Of a stretch of 64,000 nucleotides of DNA, positions 57,282-64,000 are shown in pieces. Numbering within the stretch: the stretch's first letter is position 1; the number at the start of each line of letters is the position of its first letter. Below the pieces are notes generated by a model. It saw nothing but the letters and a program-made list of their open reading frames with translations. It did no database searches and had not been told where the DNA came from. The DNA comes from Fischerella sp. PCC 9431 (GTDB lineage Bacteria > Cyanobacteriota > Cyanobacteriia > Cyanobacteriales > Nostocaceae), in the NCBI RefSeq assembly GCF_000447295.1, contig NZ_KE650771.1, positions 1,947,004-2,011,003 on the forward strand. Reading direction: 5' to 3'. The translations under genes and the position numbers were made by a program.

Positions 57282-58307
57282 ATGGCAATGAAGGTGCAGG
57301 GTTTCATGATTAGCCAACCCCAAGAGGTAGATTTTCCAGTGATGTTCTTACATGACACGGCAATAGTGCAGGTATCAGAGCGATTAAGCGTGCTAGAGGC
57401 AGTAGCCTTTAAGCAAACTTGCCAAAATATCACCAAAACACAACCAATCCCACAGAAAATTATCATTGACTTTCAGCAAACTACTTTCATGGATAGTAGT
57501 GGTTTAGGTGCTTTGGTCAGTAATTTTAAAATCGCTCAAGATCAGGGGATAGAATTTATACTGCGGAATGTAACCCCGCAAGTCATGGCTGTACTCAACC
57601 TAACAGGACTGGAAAAGGTTTTTCCCATTGAGTCTAGTAATTCAGTCCCATTACCTTCTAAAAATCAACTCGAAGAACAGCTACCGACGACACATCCTTC
57701 TGTCCGTTCTTGGATGAAACGGATCATCGATATTGTTGGAGCGTTCGTAGGTTTAGTCATTACAGGAATTTTGTTTATTCCTATTGCTACTGCGATCGCA
57801 ATTAACGATCCCGGCCCCATTTTCTTTAGTCAAATTCGTTGTGGTTGGATGGGTAAACGCTTCCGCATTTGGAAATTCCGCTCCATGTATGTTGATGCTG
57901 AAGCCAGAAAGGCTGAATTAGCCAAACATAACCAAGTACAAGGGGCATTTTTTAAAATTGACAATGATCCCAGAATTACTAAAGTCGGACGCTTTTTACG
58001 GCGTACAAGTTTAGACGAATTACCACAATTTTGGAATGTTCTCAAAGGGGAAATGAGTCTAGTCGGTACAAGACCACCCACACCCGATGAAGTAGAACGT
58101 TATGAAGTACCAGAATGGCAGCGTTTGGATGTAAAACCGGGTATGACTGGAGAATGGCAAGTCAATGGACGATCTAGCGTACGTAAATTTGAGGATGTAA
58201 TTCGTCTGGATTTGCAATATCAAAAAAACTGGAGCTTGCTGTACGATTTGAAACTAATTATCAAAACAGTAACTATCCTGTTTCATAAAAACAGTGGTGC
58301 TGTCTAG
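57282..58307 (+). CDS. STAS domain-sugar transferase fusion protein
   Basis: A 341-residue two-domain protein. Residues ~20-115 form a STAS/anti-sigma-antagonist-like domain with FQQTTFMDSSGLGALVSNFK, including the Ser that is phosphorylated in that family. Residues ~145-341 are a bacterial sugar transferase (WbaP/PglC class): one membrane helix, then RIWKFRSMYVDAE, DPRITKVGRFLRRTSLDELP and LVGTRPPT. Such transferases start exopolysaccharide by loading a sugar phosphate on undecaprenyl phosphate. The fusion hints at direct control of that first step by a partner-switching phosphorylation, for instance by a kinase and a PP2C enzyme. Start could also be 57306. Confidence 0.85.
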   Translation: MAMKVQGFMISQPQEVDFPVMFLHDTAIVQVSERLSVLEAVAFKQTCQNITKTQPIPQKIIIDFQQTTFMDSSGLGALVSNFKIAQDQGIEFILRNVTPQVMAVLNLTGLEKVFPIESSNSVPLPSKNQLEEQLPTTHPSVRSWMKRIIDIVGAFVGLVITGILFIPIATAIAINDPGPIFFSQIRCGWMGKRFRIWKFRSMYVDAEARKAELAKHNQVQGAFFKIDNDPRITKVGRFLRRTSLDELPQFWNVLKGEMSLVGTRPPTPDEVERYEVPEWQRLDVKPGMTGEWQVNGRSSVRKFEDVIRLDLQYQKNWSLLYDLKLIIKTVTILFHKNSGAV

Positions 58308-58835
58308 CTTTCTTCTACAAAGATATTCTTACAGAGGTTTAGGGGCATAATTACCGCAAAATACAATGTTACGAAGTTATTTTTTTGATTGCCCCACCTC
58401 TCTAAAAATAAACATTTGAAAGACTAACTCCTTGTATTTTTTAGATTGACCAGTACATAACGCAATTTTATTTTTGCAATCTATATTTTTAAGTTTATTT
58501 CATTAAAAAAATAATAAAATTTTGCACGGTTGTGATTAACTGTGGTTTTAGCTTATTGCTATATAGCAATCCGATTTGATTTGGTGGGAGCATCCCAATT
58601 TTTTCAAAACACCGTAAAGCAAAGGGTTTAAACCCTTTGCTAGTAGCGTAATTGGTCTGAAGACGACTTCATAAAATTAAATAGGAGTCCTATCTAACCT
58701 GCAAAAATACGTTTAAAAAAGCAAATTCAGTATCTTCACTGTAAAAATACGTGGGCTTTCTGCTTGTAATCGTGTAAACTGGCAGACAAATTAAAGCTAT
58801 GATTACATGGCTCTGGGTTCTCGGCATATGTGACA
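58308..58835. other. Spacer with a single MITE end
   Basis: The spacer of 528 bases holds TGGGAGCATCCCAA at 58585-58598, then AAGGGTTTAAACCCTTTGCT and TCTGAAGACGACTT, which resemble the interior of the 2766-2937 element. No inverted right end is present, so this is a one-ended remnant. No gene was found. Confidence 0.6.
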
Positions 58836-61193
58836 ATGGAACACTGGCAATTTCTCATACAGAAACAGGGCGATCGCTCGTGGGATTCCCTAAAATCGCC
58901 AAATGTTGAAATATTGGAAGGTAAGTATAGAGTTGTAGCTCGATCTAACCTTACCAATGTTGATGTGGAAGTGCGGGTAACTCACTACTCAAGTTTAGAA
59001 ATTCCGCCAAAGCGCCGTGTTCAAAAGCGATCGCGTCGGACAAATGCTGAAGGCTTAATGGCAGTCATGCCTTTTACTTATCTCCAGCCTGGACTTTGGG
59101 AGTTACAATGTTCTGGCGATTTAATGTCAAATTTTTTTGGTCAGTCTTGGCAACATAGTATACAATTGCAAGTCTTGCCTCTGGGAAAAGATGGGGTAAT
59201 GGGCAAATTGGGAGATGGAGAGAGTGAATATAAAGAAATCTCCACAATCACCCAAAATAGCAAGATTGAGAAAGAAGATCCGATTATCAATCAGCCTGTC
59301 AGCCCAGTTTGGCTACAAGAACAGACAGCAGAGCAAATATTACAACACCTAGTAGAGTTAGTTTTACCCGCTTCTGAGCCTTTAGTAGAAAATGAAGTTA
59401 TAGAAGATTCACCTCCACTTATTCCAGAACAACCATTACTGCTGAGTTTAGAACCAGAAAACTATATCGCTCGTTGGGGAGAAATTCTCAGTATTGACGG
59501 ATGCGTGGAGTCACGAGAAACATCGACTCTCCCGAAGTTATTGACTAGAGAACTACACCTGGAATTGCGATCGCCTCAAAGCTTAGAAATATTAGCCCAA
59601 AGACGCGAAACTTTACCAGAAAAACTACTACCCTTTTCGATCAAATCTTCAATCGAAATTCCTGCTGATTGTGAGTCAAAACTTATTTTGGGTGAAATTA
59701 CTTTGTATGGCGCACTCACCCCGTCAGGTGAAACTACAGTCTTAGCTAGTCAATCTTTTACAATCACGGCTGATATTACGCAATTACTCGCAACTAATAC
59801 ACCAGCAACAACCACTGAACCAGAACCAGCACCAACACCACAAACCGAAGTAACGCCAGAAGCATCTGTCAAGCTGGATCTAGAACTTTTTAATATTGTC
59901 AAATCTCAAAAAATAGCTCAGTCTTCATTTACTGAACCTACTCCTAACATTCTGCCTCCATTAGTTACACGTTCTCATAAATCAGCTAATTTTCGTTCAC
60001 CACAACTACCTAAGTTTCCTCAAAAGCAGACTCCTGTTGCTGTTTGCGAACCCCCTACTCAAAAAGAGTCTGTGGAAACACAAGATTCTGTAAAGGTTGA
60101 GCAGGTGGCAACAATGGATACCAGCGCAATTGTTCTTGCTTCCGCAACTCCCACACAGGTACAGCCTTTATCTAAAGAAATTTCTTTTGCCATTGTCAAG
60201 CGTAGAGCAAAGAAAGACAGTACTTTTCCCTTCTTAAGACGAATCAAAAACTTACCAGGCGATCGCGAAAAAATCACAAGCAATGTACCAGAAACATCAC
60301 AATCGCGTTTGCAGGAAAACTCTGTTCCCAGTCACAGTAATGGTGTTGTAGAAGATACATCGGAATTAGCAACAACTCCCAATGATTCTTTGAATGACTC
60401 TGTAGCATTAGTTGTACAACGCCATTCTGAATTGTTAGCAGTAGAAACTTCCAATATCTCGCCTTTGATTAGAAAGTGGATGCAAAGTCATGGCTATACT
60501 TTGCCCGAACCTATCGATGTAGAGTATGAAGATTACGATCTTTCTGTCAATACCCACGAAGAAATATCCGAACCACAAACTTTGTCCTCAATCGAAGCGG
60601 AAACCTCAGAAGTAGAAACTAAAGAACAATTACCACTCCCCCCCATCCCTGCTTCCTCCCCACTCCCCCTTCCTCCTCCACCCTCGCCATTTCGTATCCG
60701 CCAATTCAAAACACCACCTGCTTGGTTAGCTAGAGAAATTGTCGTGGATGACACTGAGGAGCAAGAAAAAGTAGGTGATTTATTACAGCAAGACGAAGAA
60801 GTTTCTGTTGCGATCGCTCCTACAATCATTGAACCATTACCAATTCCACAATTATATGTACCAGAAGGCGAACTGATCTCTGGTAAGTTTGTGAAAGTAC
60901 GTGTACAGCTAGATTGTGTACGTCCTAACCTTGCTATTAAGCTATGGGTTAAAGATTGTCAAACGCGCTGCATACTCGATGGGCCATGTTTACTCACTAA
61001 TTTCCTCCCTACAGTTTCCGGGTTAGAGGTGATTGACCAAATCTATATTCCTCTTGGTTGTTTAGAAATTCGTATAGAAGCGATCGCTGTAGATACAACC
61101 AACCAACACGAAAGCCACAAAGCGACTGTCTTCAGAAGCGTGATTCCAGAAGACTTACCAACTCTGCAACTAGATGAACTCCTGGATATTTAG
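58836..61193 (+). CDS. Large low-complexity cyanobacterial protein of unknown function
   Basis: A 786-residue protein that I do not recognise beyond its cyanobacterial look. The first ~120 residues form a beta-rich domain (MEHWQFLIQKQGDRSWDSL ... GLWELQCSGDLMSNFFG). Long Pro/Glu/Thr-rich stretches fill the middle (for example TTTEPEPAPTPQTEV and LPLPPPPSPF). The last ~110 residues form another compact domain (VPEGELISGKFVKVRVQLD ... QIYIPLGCLEIRIEAI). There is no signal peptide or membrane helix. The proline runs come from repeat-like DNA. It may be a scaffold-type protein; function is unknown. Confidence 0.75.
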   Translation: MEHWQFLIQKQGDRSWDSLKSPNVEILEGKYRVVARSNLTNVDVEVRVTHYSSLEIPPKRRVQKRSRRTNAEGLMAVMPFTYLQPGLWELQCSGDLMSNFFGQSWQHSIQLQVLPLGKDGVMGKLGDGESEYKEISTITQNSKIEKEDPIINQPVSPVWLQEQTAEQILQHLVELVLPASEPLVENEVIEDSPPLIPEQPLLLSLEPENYIARWGEILSIDGCVESRETSTLPKLLTRELHLELRSPQSLEILAQRRETLPEKLLPFSIKSSIEIPADCESKLILGEITLYGALTPSGETTVLASQSFTITADITQLLATNTPATTTEPEPAPTPQTEVTPEASVKLDLELFNIVKSQKIAQSSFTEPTPNILPPLVTRSHKSANFRSPQLPKFPQKQTPVAVCEPPTQKESVETQDSVKVEQVATMDTSAIVLASATPTQVQPLSKEISFAIVKRRAKKDSTFPFLRRIKNLPGDREKITSNVPETSQSRLQENSVPSHSNGVVEDTSELATTPNDSLNDSVALVVQRHSELLAVETSNISPLIRKWMQSHGYTLPEPIDVEYEDYDLSVNTHEEISEPQTLSSIEAETSEVETKEQLPLPPIPASSPLPLPPPPSPFRIRQFKTPPAWLAREIVVDDTEEQEKVGDLLQQDEEVSVAIAPTIIEPLPIPQLYVPEGELISGKFVKVRVQLDCVRPNLAIKLWVKDCQTRCILDGPCLLTNFLPTVSGLEVIDQIYIPLGCLEIRIEAIAVDTTNQHESHKATVFRSVIPEDLPTLQLDELLDI

Positions 61194-61382
61194 AAGGTGA
61201 GGGTGTCAGGGTGTAAGGGTGTGGAATAATAACACACGACAAATGACAAATGACAAATCACTTTTAATATTTATTTACAAATAGCTTTTCTGTGTTAAAA
61301 ATCTTTAGAAATTACAAATTTAGGTGGAGAATTGCAGTAAGCTCATTTTGAATTGTAGTGTGCTTTAAGAGGAATCTTTACT

Positions 61383-61517
61383 ATGGTGACTTCACTTTTG
61401 GCTTCATATGCTGCTTCATTCTTGTCTCCAATTCTCGTTTACAGTATTGGTTGGATTGTGCCAATTGTTGTATTCTCGTTTCTGCTGATCTACATTGAGC
61501 GCGAAGATATTGCCTAA
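61383..61517 (+). CDS. psaI: Photosystem I reaction centre subunit VIII (PsaI)
   Basis: A 44-residue single-helix protein read directly from the sequence. MVTSLLASYAASFLSPILVY is followed by a hydrophobic helix and the diagnostic end YIEREDIA, the PsaI C-terminus. It sits at the PSI trimer contact near PsaL. An AGAGGAATC stretch lies shortly before the ATG. It is convergent with psbJ, separated by a strong terminator hairpin at 61646. Confidence 0.88.
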   Translation: MVTSLLASYAASFLSPILVYSIGWIVPIVVFSFLLIYIEREDIA

Positions 61518-61554
61518 ATTAGTCATTAGTCATTAGTCATTAATCATTAGTCAC
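61518..61554. repeat. TTAGTCA heptamer tandem repeat after psaI
   Basis: About five copies of ATTAGTC/TTAATCA units start right after the psaI stop. Inverse units (AATGACTAATGAC) occur at about 61600, so the transcript tail could fold into a long hairpin. Confidence 0.75.
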
Positions 61555-61645
61555 CTTTTTAAACTGGGTAATTTACTGGTTAGAATTAATTAACTTTTGA
61601 CAAATGACTAATGACACAGGACAAATGACTAAATCATAAATTAAT

Positions 61646-61677
61646 ACCGCCTATCTCTTGGAGATGGGCGGTTTTTT
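61646..61677 (+). terminator. Intrinsic terminator between convergent psaI and psbJ
   Basis: ACCGCCTATCTC and GAGATGGGCGGT form a 12-bp stem with one wobble and a 3-base loop, followed directly by TTTTTT. It is oriented to end psaI transcripts; the A/T-rich flank on the other side could also help end psbEFLJ transcripts. Confidence 0.85.
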
Positions 61678-61740
61678 AATGATGATTTCTAAACAAATTG
61701 CTAGAAAATTGCGGCTTTTAGTATTAGGTTCGCGTCAATT

Positions 61741-61860
61741 TTAGACAGAAGAACCCATTCCGGCGTAGGCTCCATAGAAGAAAATACCTACAACAGTAAT
61801 CACACCTAATCCTGCGATTGTAGCAACAATCCACAAAGGAATTCTCCCACTTCCAGACAC
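61741..61860 (-). CDS. psbJ: Photosystem II protein J (PsbJ)
   Basis: A 39-residue single-helix PSII subunit: [20 protein letters not shown], then [19 protein letters not shown], a textbook PsbJ. It starts at GTG, preceded by GGAGGAGAAAACA, a good ribosome site. It is the last gene of psbEFLJ, but is separated from psbL by 126 bases that carry a tandem repeat. Confidence 0.93.
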   Translation of the reverse strand: MSGSGRIPLWIVATIAGLGVITVVGIFFYGAYAGMGSSV

Positions 61861-61899
61861 TGTTTTCTCCTCCCTAAACGCAAAATCAACACAGATTAA

Positions 61900-61938
61900 T
61901 TATCAGTTATTAGTTACCAGTTATCAGTTATCAGTTAT
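61900..61938. repeat. TTATCAG heptamer tandem repeat in the psbL-psbJ spacer
   Basis: Five or more copies of TTATCAG/TTACCAG units lie between psbL and psbJ. They widen the gap inside an otherwise tight operon. Confidence 0.8.
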
Positions 61939-61986
61939 ATAACTTTGAGATAACTGTTTACTGCATTAAGCAGCAAAATTTCCCAG

Positions 61987-62106
61987 TTAGTTAAAGAAGT
62001 AACTGGAAAATAGAATTCCTAGAACAAAAACTAGCAATAGTCCCAGGTATAGTGAAGTCCGGTTAAGTTCAACCGGCTGGTTGTTGGGGTTGGGGCTTCT
62101 TTCCAT
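61987..62106 (-). CDS. psbL: Photosystem II protein L (PsbL)
   Basis: A 39-residue single-helix PSII protein: [20 protein letters not shown] at the N-terminus and [11 protein letters not shown] at the end, the PsbL consensus. It lies 9 bases after the psbF stop, as in other cyanobacteria. PsbL sits near the QA site at the PSII dimer interface. Confidence 0.95.
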   Translation of the reverse strand: MERSPNPNNQPVELNRTSLYLGLLLVFVLGILFSSYFFN

Positions 62107-62115
62107 GATTTTCTC

Positions 62116-62256
<141 letters not shown>

Positions 62257-62505
62257 CTACTTGCCAATAAATTCTTCTACTTGTTGTTTTGCGTCATAAC
62301 GGTTATTCACAATCGGCAATTCTTGCCGTGCTTGTGGATAATACTCGTTGGGGCGAGGTGTGCCAAACACATCGTATGCCAAACCGGTGCTGACAAATAA
62401 CCAACCTGCTATGAACAATGCTGGAATGGTAATGCTATGAATTACCCAATAGCGAATGCTGGTAATAATATCCGAAAACGGACGTTCTCCAGTACTTCCT
62501 GACAT
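62257..62505 (-). CDS. psbE: Cytochrome b559 subunit alpha (PsbE)
   Basis: An 82-residue PSII core subunit. [20 protein letters not shown] leads to the helix with heme ligand His23 ([17 protein letters not shown]), and the lumenal tail has [12 protein letters not shown]. It opens the psbE-psbF-psbL-psbJ operon, 240 bases downstream of ycf48. The normal length and motifs leave no doubt. Confidence 0.96.
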   Translation of the reverse strand: MSGSTGERPFSDIITSIRYWVIHSITIPALFIAGWLFVSTGLAYDVFGTPRPNEYYPQARQELPIVNNRYDAKQQVEEFIGK

Positions 62506-62745
62506 TTAGATTCCTACCTGTCTTTTCAAAGATGTTTTAATGCGTAGACTTCTTGGTCTTACCCAAGTACACTACATCTCATCTGGATGTTTGCCCCCAG
62601 ACGGGACTACTACACACTCGCCCGATTGGGTTCGTGTCTATGTGGATTTTTTACATGAATTCATTATCCTACAAAGTTAAGAAAGAGTTACATCTTGCAA
62701 CTTCTTTCTCAGAAATAAGTAATGAATTCTTAAAGTTTTGTTACA

Positions 62746-63756
62746 TTAAGCGGCATCAGTTTTGGCAACAGCAGCAATATCTGGTTGATACTTTAATAAA
62801 TAACCGCGATCGCCAATTACAAATCCCTGCTCAGGTGAAAAGAAAACTATTTTGTATAAGTTAGCAGGAATTCCTTCCACATCACGATCTTTTTCCCAAG
62901 TTTTGCCACCATCAGAACTGCGTAACAAATTACCGCTACCACCACTAATCCAAAGTTCATCGGGAGTGCGATAAGCCATATCAAGCAAGCCCCAACTTGT
63001 AGCTAGTTCAGGATTTTGTGCTTCTTGCCATTTTTCCGCATCAGCAGTTTCGCTAAACTGCACCTGTCCTCCCCGCGCCAGCATCCACAACTGTCCATCT
63101 TGGGTAAAACCCATATTTTCTACACGTCGGGAACTATTGCGGTTGTGAGGAACCCATGCTTTTTGTCCAGGTTCCCAAGTTGAGTAAAAATTTCCTTTAG
63201 CAGAAACAGCAACATACTTACCATCGGGGGAACGTTCCATATTCCGCACCACACCGACTGCTTCTTCTACTTGAGCTTTCCAATTTTGACCGCCATCTGT
63301 GGTTTTGTAAATTGCTCCCACATCGGTAGCCATTTCGGCTGAATTTCCTCCTTGAGCAAGAATACTAACTGGATTTCCAGGTAGTTTTTCACTCACAGGA
63401 ACTCGCAACCACGATTTACCCTCATCAGTACTGTGCAGCAACAAAGAAGGTTCACCAACAATCCATCCTTCGTCACCTTTAAAACTGACAGAGTTAAAGC
63501 GGTACTTGCTATCGTCTAATTGCAGTTTAATCGGTTGCCAAGTTTCGCCCCCATCTTTGGTTTCCAAAAGAGTAGCGTCACTACCTACCAAAAATCCATG
63601 CTGAGGATTGCCCGTAAAAGCAAGATCTAATAATTTGGCATCTGTGCCTACAGAAATTATTTCCCAAGGATTGTAACTTGTTGAGGGAACCTTACTACAA
63701 CCGACACATACGAGAATAACTGCAAACAGAGCAATTAGTTTTTGCCAAATTTTCAT
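62746..63756 (-). CDS. ycf48: Photosystem II assembly factor Ycf48 (HCF136)
   Basis: A 336-residue seven-bladed beta-propeller lipoprotein. The signal sequence ends in a lipobox with Cys20 (VCVGC), so it is anchored on the lumenal or periplasmic side. Repeating SxDxGxTW-type motifs (KDGGETW, TDEGKSW, TDGGQNW, SDGGKTW) mark the propeller blades. Ycf48 stabilises newly made D1 during PSII assembly and repair. It lies upstream of psbEFLJ in the same direction. In many cyanobacteria rubA is just upstream of ycf48; that gene is not visible in the 244 bases left in the window. Confidence 0.95.
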   Translation of the reverse strand: MKIWQKLIALFAVILVCVGCSKVPSTSYNPWEIISVGTDAKLLDLAFTGNPQHGFLVGSDATLLETKDGGETWQPIKLQLDDSKYRFNSVSFKGDEGWIVGEPSLLLHSTDEGKSWLRVPVSEKLPGNPVSILAQGGNSAEMATDVGAIYKTTDGGQNWKAQVEEAVGVVRNMERSPDGKYVAVSAKGNFYSTWEPGQKAWVPHNRNSSRRVENMGFTQDGQLWMLARGGQVQFSETADAEKWQEAQNPELATSWGLLDMAYRTPDELWISGGSGNLLRSSDGGKTWEKDRDVEGIPANLYKIVFFSPEQGFVIGDRGYLLKYQPDIAAVAKTDAA

Positions 63757-64000
63757 CGCAATTTGTATTTATTAGTTTTTTGTTAATTTAGTTTATGCTT
63801 GCTCAGTTAGGGAAGGCAGCGCTTTGGACAGTGGTCTTAGTAGTACACCAAGCCAATTTTGCTGAGTGTAAATATTCTCCCTTGTCCCCGTGTCACCGAG
63901 TCTGGAGCGTCAGTCTCCACCCGTCAATTTTGGGTTGGTCGAGTACTAGTTGTCGCAACTGCCGTATCCCTTTCTAAGAGCGCGTCCTATTGTAAGCCAT
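63757..64000. other. Upstream region of ycf48 to window end
   Basis: No rubredoxin frame is present on the minus strand, which hits stops in all frames that I translated. A 60-codon plus-strand frame (63795-63977) shows no homology. The text around 63900-63960 looks like dispersed cyanobacterial repeat. The ycf48 promoter should lie here. Confidence 0.4.

Noticed and set aside
63795-63977. Rubredoxin or other gene upstream of ycf48
   Set aside because: The plus-strand frame lacks homology and the minus strand has stops; no CxxC pairs of rubredoxin.

Overview
The window comes from a filamentous, hormogonium-forming cyanobacterium, most likely of the heterocystous Nostocales type. The reasons are the abundance of the HIP1 octamer GCGATCGC inside genes and spacers, heptameric short tandem repeats in spacers, an hps (hormogonium polysaccharide) locus, and the photosystem genes psaI, psbEFLJ and ycf48 at the right end. 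No species assignment is attempted. No rRNA, tRNA, CRISPR array or intact insertion sequence was seen.

Layout. (1) 1-11451: an hps locus with the 3' end of hpsA, pseudopilins hpsB, hpsC, hpsD and a second GspH/FimT-type pseudopilin, three GT2 glycosyltransferases (hpsE, hpsF, hpsG-like), a TIGR04282/DUF2064 nucleotidyltransferase-like protein, hpsJ and a further GT2. Together these fit a dedicated polysaccharide synthesis and secretion machine for gliding. Two MITE-like elements lie in its spacers. (2) 11943-17488: housekeeping genes (DUF502, nusB, ftsY) and a GAF-PP2C (RsbU-like) phosphatase. (3) 17521-27233: mixed metabolic genes: a DUF2278/lamin-tail protein, a GH13 amylase, a fasciclin protein, a hydantoinase/oxoprolinase A and B pair separated by a methyltransferase and a dual-specificity phosphatase, and a small membrane protein.

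(4) 27518-40090: the most interesting region. A TetR regulator lies divergent to an orphan, divergent petD (cytochrome b6f subunit IV, with no petB beside it). After a 1.4 kb spacer carrying a 275-bp inverted-repeat element comes a compact isonitrile cluster: isnA/pvcA-type isonitrile synthase, translationally overlapping isnB/pvcB-type Fe(II)/2-oxoglutarate oxygenase, a SnoaL-like protein, a kynurenine 3-monooxygenase-like flavoprotein, an overlapping methyltransferase, then an RND pump and its membrane fusion partner. I read this as a biosynthesis, self-resistance and export module for an aromatic amino-acid-derived isonitrile. It has no prenyltransferase or Stig cyclase, so it does not look hapalindole-type. 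The extra petD could be a resistant copy of the product's target. That is a hypothesis from gene context, not something the sequence proves.

(5) 40170-58307: a GT4 glycosyltransferase, a UbiH-like hydroxylase, a YebC/PmpR-family protein, lysS, an unknown protein, a neutral/alkaline invertase (GH100), a secreted hypothetical, glucokinase, a histidine phosphatase, a phosphonate/phosphite-type ABC transporter (phnD-C-E), queE, and a STAS-sugar transferase fusion. (6) 58836-64000: a 786-residue low-complexity cyanobacterial protein, psaI, and on the opposite strand ycf48-psbE-psbF-psbL-psbJ. Four of the small photosystem genes (psaI, psbF, psbL, psbJ; 39-44 residues) were found by reading the sequence directly.
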